Positions 8,966-16,742 of a DNA stretch of 41,212 nucleotides are shown here, one piece after another. The position numbers and the translations under genes are program-made. Each line of letters starts with the position of its first letter. Position 1 is the first letter of the stretch. The DNA is taken from positions 1 through 41,212 of IMG/VR virus record IMGVR_UViG_3300036834_000341; one strand, written 5' to 3'. This stretch comes from a virus. The notes below the pieces were generated by a model. The model made no database searches and was not told the DNA's origin. It was given only the letters and a program-made list of their open reading frames with translations.

Positions 8966-9074
8966 TGGGACCCCCTTTTGATTTCTTGTTGAACATTTGC
9001 AGTTGCCAGACCGCAAACTGTTTTAACAAATCAAAAGGGGTTTTTATAACTGGCTCAAAGCTGAAAGCTTTACT

Positions 9075-9099
9075 AAACCCCCAGCCTAGCTGGGGGTTT
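9075..9099. repeat. Left-end hairpin of the IS200-like element
   Basis: An 11-bp stem AAACCCCCAGC / GCTGGGGGTTT with a 3-base loop. IS200 relatives carry this terminator-like hairpin close to the left end, where it binds TnpA and shields the transposase gene from outside transcription. Confidence 0.8.
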
Positions 9100-9111
9100 T
9101 CTGTGCACAAT

Positions 9112-9139
9112 AAATAACCCGCCGGGTGGCGGGTTATTT
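9112..9139 (-). terminator. Bidirectional terminator after lipoprotein gene
   Basis: A perfect 12-bp stem, AAATAACCCGCC / GGCGGGTTATTT, with a 4-base loop, directly after the lipoprotein stop codon. The arms end in T-rich sequence on either strand. Confidence 0.8.
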
Positions 9140-9477
9140 TAAATGCAACCTTTTATTTTACTTACTCTATCATCTATTCGGTATGAAAAAATTCCGCTTT
9201 GATGTCTATATTCAACTTTTGTTTTACCTGAAACATTTAATACATCAGCAATCTCTATATTGGATGGAGAGTAAATCGTGTATCCATTTGGATATGGTTG
9301 AATGAAAACATCACCATACCTTGAACCTTTTTCTTGCCATCCGAAAAGAATACACTCAGACACAGACTTAGCATCCTTGGATGATGTAAAGGATGAGGCT
9401 GGCGGCGAATTCCTCATATCACTCATTGATGAGCACCCGGAAATAAAAATTGCCGTAATTAATAAAACCTTTTTCAT
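9139..9477 (-). CDS. Small lipoprotein encoded in the tail operon
   Basis: A 112-aa protein with a type II signal peptide: MKK, a hydrophobic stretch (VLLITAIFI) and lipobox SGC at residue 15. The mature part is about 98 residues, with Ser just after the Cys (CSSM), which favours outer-membrane sorting. Two further Cys residues (SECILFGW and KIKGCI) could pair in the periplasm. An SD (AAGG) precedes the ATG, and a 12-bp terminator follows. I know no family for it. Phage lipoproteins among tail genes (lambda Bor, N15 Cor, T5 Llp) often act as lysogenic conversion or superinfection-exclusion factors, so that role is plausible but inferred. Confidence 0.8.
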   Translation of the reverse strand: MKKVLLITAIFISGCSSMSDMRNSPPASSFTSSKDAKSVSECILFGWQEKGSRYGDVFIQPYPNGYTIYSPSNIEIADVLNVSGKTKVEYRHQSGIFSYRIDDRVSKIKGCI

Positions 9478-9514
9478 GTCCCTTTTCCTTAAGCTGAAAA
9501 GTGGAATGATAGCA

Positions 9515-10219
9515 TCACATCAGTTCTTTGTGGCGCAACACCTTCACAGTTCGTTCCTTCCAATAGCCACCATAGGGCACCCGTTGACTGAGCATGCCGT
9601 ACATATGGTGCAGCAACATGCCATCTTCCAACAGAATGCCAGCATGGTTCGCTACTGGCGCCGAAACCTGCATTATCACCATATCCCCCGGTAGCGGCGG
9701 ACCATCGAATTCACGGAAGCCGCATTCATGCCAGTTGTCCATGTAAAGGTTTTCGCCCCTTTCCCACCACGGGTAATCAACGCGGTAATCGCGCAATTCA
9801 ACACCGTGCTGCTGCCGGAAATAACTCATGACCAGCCCCCAACAGTCCGTATGCCCCAGTACAAACTGGCGCCCTACTAACGGCAAATCTCCACGCGGTA
9901 TAACCGTGCGCAAATCCCCTTCAGGCCAACTGACAATCACCCAGGGAAGCTCTAACGCGTCACACTGTGCCTTATCCAGTTCACTCGGCTGCGTGGTGGC
10001 ATCAGGGTGGCTATGCACAATCATTGTGACTGTGCCCCACTCCGATGCGGTTACGTAGTCTTCTGGCGCCAGGTGAAATTGTTCAGTAGAGTTTTCAGCC
10101 AGGTTACGGCATGGGAAGTAACGCTCAACGCGAGATTTTTGCGCCACTATGCCGCAACACTCGCGCGGATACTCAGCCTCAGCATGCGCCATAATGGCCG
10201 CTATGGTTTTCTCTTTCAT
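9515..10219 (-). CDS. K: Tail assembly protein K (JAMM + NlpC/P60 peptidase)
   Basis: A 234-aa homologue of lambda gpK. The N-terminal half is a JAB1/MPN (JAMM) metalloprotease domain with the zinc motif HSHPDATTQPSELDKAQC. The C-terminal half is an NlpC/P60 cysteine peptidase with catalytic Cys in HTDCWGLV and His in NHAGILLEDG. It is needed for tail tip assembly and probably opens murein during DNA entry. The start at 10219 has GGGGGAG just upstream; a longer reading into L is artificial. It directly follows L. Confidence 0.93.
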   Translation of the reverse strand: MKEKTIAAIMAHAEAEYPRECCGIVAQKSRVERYFPCRNLAENSTEQFHLAPEDYVTASEWGTVTMIVHSHPDATTQPSELDKAQCDALELPWVIVSWPEGDLRTVIPRGDLPLVGRQFVLGHTDCWGLVMSYFRQQHGVELRDYRVDYPWWERGENLYMDNWHECGFREFDGPPLPGDMVIMQVSAPVANHAGILLEDGMLLHHMYGMLSQRVPYGGYWKERTVKVLRHKELM

Positions 10220-10227
10220 CTCTCCCC

Positions 10228-10977
10228 CTACTGCCGAATTAATGAGGCTCCGGGGAACCCACCGAACGGCAACGGTTCGTTCTCGCCAAAACGTTTTTGG
10301 CAATCGCTCAGTAGCCCGCCGCAACGGTCCTTGCTGGGGTCATCAACCGGGTTTCCCTTGTCGTCAAAGTATCGGGTACCGGCATAATCGCAGCCTTTAC
10401 CTGTGCGGTACCAGCCACGCGAGCACCAGGTACATAAACTGTGAATTTGCCGGGTCGGGATACGTAGGCCTCGTAGGTCAGCAGGACTGGACAATTCGAA
10501 CTCAACCGACTCATCGCTTTCCGTTACCTTGCGATCAATGTAGAAGACTTGCAGCTTTTCCTGCACCGGATCAGCTGTAGGGTTGCCCTCTGGAAAATTA
10601 CGGGCGTCGAGATAGTGCACCAATGTATCGTGGATCAGCACTTTAGCCTGCGCCATGTCCTCGAACTGGAGGCAAAGCGCGGTGATCAGCCCATCAAGGT
10701 TAGCAACCGTTAACTTTGGCTCGGTGCTCTGGCTGTCTGAGGATATTTCCAGTCCCTCAACGGTAAACGGCCACGGCCCGTACTCCTTGCCCTGCCACCA
10801 GATCGATTTTGCAGGTAGTTTCGTTTCGTCTCCGCCTGCTGCAGCCAGTTCTTCCGGCGTATAGGGCAGCGTGTCACTATGAAAGCGCAGAATATCAGCA
10901 CCGAACTTTGTCCCGTCCACTTCAACAAGGCGAACGCGATTGCCCGGCTCCAACTTCTGCAGGTCTGTATTCAGCAT
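10228..10977 (-). CDS. L: Minor tail protein L (Fe-S tail tip protein)
   Basis: A 249-aa homologue of lambda gpL (232 aa). The C-terminal third has conserved cysteines, CTWCSRGWYRTGKGC, then RCGGLLSDC; in lambda gpL these bind an iron-sulfur cluster needed for tail tip assembly. The N-terminal part (LQKLEPGNRVRLVEVDGTKF) is the usual hub domain. It sits between M and K in the lambda order, with short spacers. Confidence 0.93.
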   Translation of the reverse strand: MLNTDLQKLEPGNRVRLVEVDGTKFGADILRFHSDTLPYTPEELAAAGGDETKLPAKSIWWQGKEYGPWPFTVEGLEISSDSQSTEPKLTVANLDGLITALCLQFEDMAQAKVLIHDTLVHYLDARNFPEGNPTADPVQEKLQVFYIDRKVTESDESVEFELSSPADLRGLRIPTRQIHSLCTWCSRGWYRTGKGCDYAGTRYFDDKGNPVDDPSKDRCGGLLSDCQKRFGENEPLPFGGFPGASLIRQ

Positions 10978-10989
10978 GATTAATCTCGG

Positions 10990-11328
10990 TTAAACGTGGA
11001 AGGCCTCGGTAAACGTGGCCGTCAGTGAATAGTTATCGCCGCCCATTGCAATAGGCTTATAGCCTTCGCAGCGGTAGAGGCCGGGAACGTTGGTCGGTGG
11101 TGTCCATTGAAAAGATCTCACCCCGTAATGATTTTCGAGAAAGGCGATAATAGGCGTGATGTAGTCATACTTGCCGATAAAAGTCAGGTCCCAGGAACGA
11201 ATGATCGGGTTAATACCGTCGCCTGAAACCTGCATATAACCATCGCCGAACTGCGCTTTCCTTATACGAAATCGGGTGTCACCGGCGGCATTAACACGCG
11301 CCGGATAGTTAAATATCTGAATGGCCAT
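10990..11328 (-). CDS. M: Minor tail protein M
   Basis: A 112-aa homologue of lambda gpM (109 aa), a distal tail-tip protein. Typical features are the beta-rich body (DTRFRIRKAQFGDGYMQVSG) and the C-terminal YSLTATFTEAFHV. Its ATG overlaps the H stop codon by one base (TAATG), with GGGG just upstream, so it is translated by coupling to H. Confidence 0.92.
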   Translation of the reverse strand: MAIQIFNYPARVNAAGDTRFRIRKAQFGDGYMQVSGDGINPIIRSWDLTFIGKYDYITPIIAFLENHYGVRSFQWTPPTNVPGLYRCEGYKPIAMGGDNYSLTATFTEAFHV

Positions 11329-14276
11329 TACATCCCCTTAATTGCTTTCCAGATCGGCTGACCTGGCTTCAGGTTCCGGTTGATGACCTTTTGGCTTTCC
11401 TGTGCAGCAATATTCCCTATCTGTTTGCCGAAATCCTCCCAACCAGGAGTAGCCTGGGAGCTGACATTACCGCTACTTTCAATTGTGATGTACACATTTG
11501 GGGCGGCAGCAGTCTGTTGCGATGCCCCCATAGCTCGGACACCTAGCGAACCATCCGCACCACGCTTGAGCGGCATGATAGCTTCAGGCCCTGCCTCCCC
11601 CATCAAGCCTGCGCCTTTGGCAAACGCAAACGTTGTAGGTTGGCTGACCACCTGACCGCTGTAAGAACTGAGGGAAGGTGAAGAGTAAACACCGCCTTTG
11701 GCGTTAGCGAACATCGGTACCTGCCCCGGGTCATTACCGCCGGGTGAGAAGAAACTCATACCTGCTTTCAACGCGTTGAACATCGCCATCTTGATCATCA
11801 TGCTGGCAAGGTCAGTCAGGACGGATTTTGCGAAATCACCAAAGCTGGCTTTGGCTGTGGTAGCAAAGTTGGTCAGCATGCCCGCCATGCCGTCAAACGT
11901 CCTGCCGGTCGCATCTTTAACCTGCCCATAAACGTTTCCGGCATCAGATGACCAGTCCATCATTCCCTTTTTCAGCCCTGCGGTGTAATCACCCTCGATA
12001 GCCGCTTTTTCCTGTGCGGCATTGCGGACGATATCAAGTTGTCTCTGCTGCTCACTGGCAAGAATGGCCGTCTGTTGAGTGTACTGTTCGGACGATTTGT
12101 CCGTCACTTCCTTGTCAAGCTGCAAGCGGTGTTGCTGGAACGACTGCCTGATTTGCTGCTCAGCCACCATCTGATCATAGGCGTCAGTTGACATGGTCAG
12201 CTGCGCATTACGGTTGGCGTACTCCTGCTGTTTCGCAGCCGTTTCCATCACCAGGCTACGGGTTTGTTCCAACAGTTTTTTGCCAATCTCACGTTCACGG
12301 TTTGCCTTTTCCAGCGCCACATTTTCGGTTAATTGCGCCCTGATCTGGTCTTGCATGGACAAAAGGCTTTTTTGACCGGTGGTTAGTTTCTTACCCTGAA
12401 GCCCTGCAATCTCCTGATCGAAGGCCACCAGCTTTTTCTGCGATTCGGTCAGTTTGTCGGTATCTTGCGCCTGTGCGCGCAATACAGAAGATTGTTGCTG
12501 CAACTGTTGCAGACGTCTTACGCCTTCACTATCGCTATATGCAGCCCCTTTGGACTTTTCTCCATACTGCTTGTTAATGCCCTTCAACGCCTGCGCATAT
12601 TCGTCTGCCGTCAGTTTTCCGGCCTTAAACTGCGCCGATACAATACCCGTTAAGCGGGCCTGTTCCTTTTTAGGATCAGCACCAGCCTTAATAGCGGCGG
12701 AGACTTCATTCTGTAACTTTAACTCTTTCCGGGCGGCTTCCTGTTCTTGTTGCCGCCGCTTGTACAGCTCTTCGTTGGTTTTCTTCACCTCGTTAGCGGT
12801 ATCGTTGCTGATATCCAGCTTAACGCCCTGTGCCAGTGCCTGCGCCTGGCCGGTTTTCATCTGCGCCTGACCGATGATATCGAACGCGGACGCCACTTCA
12901 TTTTTCAGCGACTTCCAGATAGACGCCAATCCGCCGACGCTGTTCTCCTGCTCGGTGACTTTGGCTTTCACATCATCAAGGTATTTCTGCTGAAGTAGCG
13001 CCGTCGCTTCACTGGTTTTCCCCTGCCGGGACAGCGTGGCGATATGATCGATAAACGTGGTGTTGAGCTGAACGCCCTGATTAGTCAATGCCTCCATTGC
13101 CTTTAGAGGTTCACCGCTCAGGCTTGATAGCGTCGAAACAAGATCATCAGATGACATACCCAGCTCGTTCATACGGGTGCCGGTTTCAGCTATTTCCGAC
13201 AGCATATTGCCACCAAATCCAGCGCCGGCGGCGCTGGTGACAGCCTTAACCGCATTCTCTGTGCCGCCGAGCGTCATCGTCAGCATGCGCAGATCATTCA
13301 CCGTCATAATGGCCTGAAGCCCTGACTTTTGAAGCGCTACGGTATATGCCTTGGTCTCTGCCTCCCCTTTTTGGAACGCGGTATACAATGCCGTGGCACC
13401 GGCAACCGCCGCCATGATGCTTAAGCCTACCGGGCCACCCAGCAGGGCCAGAGCGCTTTTCATCAAGTTAGTGCTTACCGCTGCCGCGCGCGCCGTAAAG
13501 GAAACTTCCTTGTTGGCCACGCTGATTTGGTTCAGGGAGGAAAGCAGGTTGGTTTTGCCTTGGGACTCAGCAATATCCGCCGCCAGCACCGCTTTTGATG
13601 CCTGCGCCATTCTTTCCTTGGCGCTGACCTCAGCAAGATTAGCCTCGCGCACCTGACGGTGAATGTCGGCATACTCTTTTTGATAGCTGACCGAAAGGCC
13701 GTAGAGCTGGTTCTCCTGATTTTTAGCCGCATAGAAGCGCGCCATTTCCTGCGCCTGCTCGCGGGAGGCTTGCGCTTGTTCACGGGTACGCTTAGCCGCG
13801 TCGAACTGCGCCTGAGCCTGCTGGCGTGCAGATTGTGCCTGTTCAATCTGTCCCTGCGACGCCTTGTTAAACTCAAGGGCAGCAGCCTTCGCTGCTTCGC
13901 GTTGGGCCTCCCAGCCACTTGTCAGCCCCTTAAAGCCGATGAAGGTGCGGTCGAGCGTCGGGATTAATGTATTGGCCAGCGTGCTAACCGCGATGTTACT
14001 CCCACCGGCCAGGCCGCTGATCACACTTCGCAGCCCTTCGAAGCCGCCCTGACTGGCGCTGAGCGCACCACTCAAAGAGTTAAGCTGACCGCCGGTGCGC
14101 TTCGCCTGATTGCCTATCTGGGTCAGCGCTTCAGTGGTTTTCTGGCTTTCCTGCTGCGCCTTGCCCGTAAAGTTTTTTGACGCGGTTTCTGCCGTTCTGA
14201 ATGAATCGACAATTTGAGATTTAAAACTGGCGGAATTCAGGTGAAGCGCTACCGCCAGAGTAGCTACATCGGCCAT
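11328..14276 (-). CDS. H: Tape measure protein H
   Basis: A 982-aa tape measure protein, similar in length to lambda gpH (853 aa) and containing long coiled-coil segments rich in Gln, Ala and Glu (QIEQAQSARQQAQAQFDAAK). A hydrophobic segment lies at about 265-310 (ALLGGPVGLSIMAAVAGATA). The C-terminal quarter has the lambda-type motif region (KGGVYSSPSLS, KGAGLMGEAGPEAIMPL). The protein sets tail length and is ejected into the host. At about 1.5 angstrom per residue the tail would be roughly 145-150 nm (inference). The start at 14276 overlaps the GT stop codon by one base (TAATG), so its translation is coupled to the frameshifted product. Confidence 0.95.
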   Translation of the reverse strand: MADVATLAVALHLNSASFKSQIVDSFRTAETASKNFTGKAQQESQKTTEALTQIGNQAKRTGGQLNSLSGALSASQGGFEGLRSVISGLAGGSNIAVSTLANTLIPTLDRTFIGFKGLTSGWEAQREAAKAAALEFNKASQGQIEQAQSARQQAQAQFDAAKRTREQAQASREQAQEMARFYAAKNQENQLYGLSVSYQKEYADIHRQVREANLAEVSAKERMAQASKAVLAADIAESQGKTNLLSSLNQISVANKEVSFTARAAAVSTNLMKSALALLGGPVGLSIMAAVAGATALYTAFQKGEAETKAYTVALQKSGLQAIMTVNDLRMLTMTLGGTENAVKAVTSAAGAGFGGNMLSEIAETGTRMNELGMSSDDLVSTLSSLSGEPLKAMEALTNQGVQLNTTFIDHIATLSRQGKTSEATALLQQKYLDDVKAKVTEQENSVGGLASIWKSLKNEVASAFDIIGQAQMKTGQAQALAQGVKLDISNDTANEVKKTNEELYKRRQQEQEAARKELKLQNEVSAAIKAGADPKKEQARLTGIVSAQFKAGKLTADEYAQALKGINKQYGEKSKGAAYSDSEGVRRLQQLQQQSSVLRAQAQDTDKLTESQKKLVAFDQEIAGLQGKKLTTGQKSLLSMQDQIRAQLTENVALEKANREREIGKKLLEQTRSLVMETAAKQQEYANRNAQLTMSTDAYDQMVAEQQIRQSFQQHRLQLDKEVTDKSSEQYTQQTAILASEQQRQLDIVRNAAQEKAAIEGDYTAGLKKGMMDWSSDAGNVYGQVKDATGRTFDGMAGMLTNFATTAKASFGDFAKSVLTDLASMMIKMAMFNALKAGMSFFSPGGNDPGQVPMFANAKGGVYSSPSLSSYSGQVVSQPTTFAFAKGAGLMGEAGPEAIMPLKRGADGSLGVRAMGASQQTAAAPNVYITIESSGNVSSQATPGWEDFGKQIGNIAAQESQKVINRNLKPGQPIWKAIKGM

Positions 14277-14868
14277 TACATGAGCGCTCGCATAACGGCA
14301 GCACACTGTTCATCAACATCAGATGCGACAGGGGCTGACAGATTGACAGGGGGCGGGATAGCAGTATCGGACGTTGCCTTATCCACCAGCGAATAGAATG
14401 CCTCCCAGTGCTGGATAATAGAGGCCGGGAGGGCTGCAATTTTTCTGACGTCAGGCTCACCGAAGCGATCGGCCAACTGATAGATCAGCCATAGCCACGG
14501 TGAGTAGGTCAGTTTTTTTCGGCTTCCTCCAGCGTGCCGTAGCTGTGGCTCTGGATAGCGCGGATTGCATCAAATAACGCCGCGTTATCATGAGCTGCCA
14601 GCAGTTCCGCCGGTGAAGGCAAATCAGACGCAGGTACTGATTTACCCTGTTCGTCAACCAGTGCACAGAGGATCAACTGAGCGCCAAGCAGTGTTGCTGC
14701 CTTTTGGTCACTCTCTAACTGTGCCTTTCCAAGCCCTTCGTCGTAATCCATCAGTTCACATACCGTCAGGCGGCGAATATGTACCGGCACGCCAAACAGC
14801 GTGTGCGGCACCGCCGTATTGGTGGGTTGAAGCAGAGCGGTCTTGAGGTTGATTTTCTTCTGGGTCAT
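14276..14868 (-). CDS. GT: Tail assembly chaperone GT by -1 frameshift
   Basis: The downstream frame (14512 to 14276) has no ATG near its beginning but is open and reads WLWLIYQLADRFGEPDV, a typical T-domain segment. The slippery heptamer A-AAA-AAC (14518-14512) lies immediately before the G stop codon, and a -1 slip there joins G (119 aa) to 78 residues of T, giving a 197-aa GT protein. In lambda, GT at a fixed ratio to G recruits the tail tube protein to the tape measure. The T part ends with TAATG overlapping H. Frameshift expression is a strong inference from motif and layout. Confidence 0.88.
14509..14868 (-). CDS. G: Tail assembly chaperone G
   Basis: A 119-aa homologue of lambda gpG, a chaperone that coats the tape measure before tube assembly. 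The body (PHTLFGVPVHIRRLTVCELMDY, then a helical C-terminus ending EEAEKN) fits the family. AAGGA lies nine bases before the ATG. Its last codons GAA AAA AAC form the slippery site for the GT fusion. A possible stop-to-start relation with the upstream tail protein is loose (9-base gap). Confidence 0.9.
   Translation of the reverse strand: MTQKKINLKTALLQPTNTAVPHTLFGVPVHIRRLTVCELMDYDEGLGKAQLESDQKAATLLGAQLILCALVDEQGKSVPASDLPSPAELLAAHDNAALFDAIRAIQSHSYGTLEEAEKN
14512..14518 (-). other. -1 ribosomal frameshift site A-AAA-AAC (G/GT)
   Basis: The heptamer fits X-XXY-YYZ in the zero frame and touches the G stop codon. A -1 slip enters the frame that continues to 14276 without a stop. Confidence 0.88.
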
Positions 14869-14877
14869 GCCATTTCC

Positions 14878-15593
14878 TTACTTAATGGTTACGGTTGCGG
14901 TAGTGCTGTTGATGGTGTCTGACCGCTCGGCAGACAACACCACGCGATAAGCGCCTGCATCTGCCGCCACAACTGAATTTTTTGTATAGGTGGCAGCGGT
15001 GGCACCGCTTATGTCGGAGCCGTTTTTCTGCCATTGGTATTTAACGGGCTTGCCGTTACTGGAGGTAGCCGCAACAGTCAGGGACAAATTGCCCCCGACC
15101 GCCAGATCAACGTTCTTCGGCTGGGTAGTCACGCTGATCACACCTTTGGGGCCACAGCACCCCATGTGTTGCTGTTCTGCTTGCCCTGAACCGTAATCTG
15201 AATGACTTCACTCGCTGGCGCGGCAATCTCATTCATCTTCCATCCGGACAGCGACAGAATGGAAGTGGAGGTGCGACCGTTTGGCAGTTCAACATAAAAC
15301 TGCACGGTTTCACGGTTGTCCGCTGCGGTAAGGAACGCAGCAAAATCAGTATTGGATGGGTCGTCGATAAACCCGATTGATTTCTCCGCTCCTTCGGGCA
15401 GATCGGAGATAAATTGCTTGGTAGTGTCGATCAGCGTGGTGCAATCCACAAAGCTGCCGGTCTGTCCCATTTCACCTACCGCCTTACAATTAACCAGTGC
15501 TTTCATTGCAGTTGGTGCGGCGCCGACAGTGCCCCATTTTACCACTGTGCCAGCAGGCAGCATGGCGTACTCTGGCGAAGTTTTATCAGCCAT
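14878..15593 (-). CDS. V: Major tail protein with Ig-like domain by -1 frameshift
   Basis: The zero frame ends after 151 aa, but the heptamer C-CCA-AAG (15150-15144) just before the stop permits a -1 slip into a frame that continues for 88 more residues. The result is about 238 aa, close to lambda gpV (246 aa). The added part (TTQPKNVDLAVGGNLSLTV, KYQWQKNGSDISGATAATYT, ADAGAYRVVLSAE) is a clear immunoglobulin-like domain with the W and Y-x-V pattern. In lambda the same kind of domain is fused in frame. Phages that add Ig domains by programmed frameshift are known (Ig decorations at a sub-stoichiometric level). The reading-frame join is inferred; an in-frame ATG at 15165 overlaps the V frame but lacks a clear ribosome site. 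Confidence 0.82.
15138..15593 (-). CDS. V: Major tail tube protein V (short form)
   Basis: A 151-aa tube protein of lambda gpV type: beta-rich body (GTVVKWGTVGAAPTAMKALV), the stretch SFVDCTTLIDTTKQFISDLP and the C-terminal ASEVIQITVQGKQNSNTWGA. GAGAGG lies six bases before the ATG. It polymerises in hexameric rings into the tail tube. Without the frameshift it ends at the stop codon TGA right after the slippery site, giving a tube subunit without the Ig-like domain. It should be the abundant form if the frameshift is only partial. Confidence 0.92.
   Translation of the reverse strand: MADKTSPEYAMLPAGTVVKWGTVGAAPTAMKALVNCKAVGEMGQTGSFVDCTTLIDTTKQFISDLPEGAEKSIGFIDDPSNTDFAAFLTAADNRETVQFYVELPNGRTSTSILSLSGWKMNEIAAPASEVIQITVQGKQNSNTWGAVAPKV
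15144..15150 (-). other. -1 ribosomal frameshift site C-CCA-AAG (V/V-Ig)
   Basis: CCCAAAG read as C-CCA-AAG in the V frame, one codon (GTG) before the stop. After a -1 slip the reading continues GGT-GTG-ATC into the Ig-like domain. Confidence 0.78.
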
Positions 15594-15626
15594 AATTCCT
15601 CTCTTAAATGATTGTGGCAGCGGTCG

Positions 15627-16031
15627 CTACCGGTTTTCTATGCCGTAGCGGAGTTCTGCCGCCAGGATGCGTAACACGCGGGTTTTGTTGTAATCCAGAG
15701 CGGGTCGGATAAACGGATTTCCGACCTGCTTCACCGTGCCAAACTCTTGTGCCAGCGCCTTCATGTGATGCTTTTTGCTGGGACCGACCTTGAAAGTGAT
15801 TACCGTCAAATAGCGGGCGTCTTTCATACGGCTCGTACTGCGTATTTTTATATCGTCCCGCATGTGTGGCCCGGAATTGCTCTCATCAAAGCCCGCATGT
15901 TGCTTCATGTCCTCTAGCACAGGCTCCAGTGCTACCCGCCCAGCATCACGCAGTACCTTGACCGCATCATCCCCCATTGCTTTAAGCTGACGCTCAAGCG
16001 CATCAAGGCCCGTAACGTTAATGCTGATCAT
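15627..16031 (-). CDS. Tail component, HK97 gp10-like (lambda Z-like)
   Basis: A 134-aa protein of the HK97 gp10 family: N-terminal INVTGLDALERQLKAMGDDA, then a conserved basic segment (RDAGRVALEPVLEDMKQHAG) and VGPSKKHHMKALAQEFGTVK followed by NPFIRPALD, the family hallmark. These proteins act in tail completion or at the head-tail joint. The ATG overlaps the stop of the upstream gene (ATGA), showing coupling. Confidence 0.88.
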   Translation of the reverse strand: MISINVTGLDALERQLKAMGDDAVKVLRDAGRVALEPVLEDMKQHAGFDESNSGPHMRDDIKIRSTSRMKDARYLTVITFKVGPSKKHHMKALAQEFGTVKQVGNPFIRPALDYNKTRVLRILAAELRYGIENR

Positions 16032-16417
16032 ACGGCGTCCTCCGGGTAGCAGATGATGTAATCGCGTACCAGGCGGTATTGGGTGCTGTTGTTGGTCAGC
16101 GTGGTTGCGCCTTGCAACATCGTGCCACGTGTCACCGTCTGAACCGGCCAGCGGCCAATATGTCCGTGCTGAATACCTTCCCAGGTTGTACAGATAGTCT
16201 TATCCAGTTCAATCAGGCGGGCGTAATCGTCAATTACGTACAGCGAAACCTGAAAGCGGCCCTGCACCAGCGAGGTGGTAGCCAGCCCGATATCAAATTT
16301 CGGATCGGTAATTTTCTGATACGTCACCCCTTCTTGTTCTGCGTCGGGCAACAATAGGGGATATGCCGACAAGCTGGTTAACGCCTCAAGTGCCGTTTTG
16401 ATTTCATATTCGATCAT
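16028..16417 (-). CDS. Tail completion/terminator protein, DUF3168-like
   Basis: A 129-aa protein of the DUF3168 (tail completion, gpU-like) type: starts IEYEIKTALEALTSLSAYPL, has the TYQKITDP-like core and ends RDYIICYPEDAV. Members cap the top of the tail tube before it joins the head. It overlaps its upstream neighbour by 14 bases and the gp10-like gene by 4 bases, consistent with a compact operon. Confidence 0.82.
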   Translation of the reverse strand: MIEYEIKTALEALTSLSAYPLLLPDAEQEGVTYQKITDPKFDIGLATTSLVQGRFQVSLYVIDDYARLIELDKTICTTWEGIQHGHIGRWPVQTVTRGTMLQGATTLTNNSTQYRLVRDYIICYPEDAV

Positions 16418-16733
16418 GGCGGGTATCAGCCTCCGCTGTAATCAGTAATCGGTCCGGTTGGGTAGTGTCGGCGGCACGAACGGTAAAAAATCGCTCCTTC
16501 AACTCAACACGCCAATCAGTTTGCACATCACGACGTGGCCGCAAGGTAAACAGCATTGTTTCAACCACCTGTCCTTGCTCACCCGTGCGAATCTTACGGT
16601 TAGAGATCGGTTCTGCGCCCGCCCATACCTCTTTCACAAACTCGAAGGAATTTACCGGAGTGCCGGTTTGCTCATTGCGGATAGTGACAGGACGGAAAAG
16701 CCTGATGCGATTGCGAAGTTTGCCAGCCTCCAT
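16404..16733 (-). CDS. Head closure / head-tail joining protein
   Basis: A 109-aa protein with the pattern of SPP1 gp16/HK97-type head-closure proteins: MEAGKLRNRIRLFRPV, then VWAGAEPISNRKIRTGEQ, LFTLRPRRDVQTDWRVELK and a DRLLITAEA-like end. It stoppers the portal after packaging and docks the tail. GGGGGCG upstream of the ATG is a plausible ribosome site. Confidence 0.85.
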   Translation of the reverse strand: MEAGKLRNRIRLFRPVTIRNEQTGTPVNSFEFVKEVWAGAEPISNRKIRTGEQGQVVETMLFTLRPRRDVQTDWRVELKERFFTVRAADTTQPDRLLITAEADTRHDRI

Positions 16734-16742
16734 GACGCCCCC

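Larger units (their letters stand above)
8398..9103 (-). mobile_element. IS200/IS1541-like insertion sequence (about 0.7 kb)
   Basis: A single transposase gene is flanked by two hairpins: at the left (5') end, AAACCCCCAGC-CTA-GCTGGGGGTTT (9075-9099), and at the right end a CCTCCGGC/GCCGGAGG stem (8408-8426). The distance between the outer edges is about 700 bp, agreeing with the known size of IS200/IS1541 elements (about 708 bp). IS200-family elements lack terminal inverted repeats and make no target duplication, so the exact ends are approximate. It sits between the terminator of the lipoprotein gene and the ribosome site of gene I, in the same direction as the tail operon. The terminal hairpins are known to block incoming transcription, which matters for expression of I and J. 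Confidence 0.88.

Noticed and set aside
15165-15165. Independent gene for the Ig-like domain starting at the ATG at 15165
   Set aside because: The ATG lies within V, has no ribosome site, and the heptamer next to V's stop explains the fusion better.
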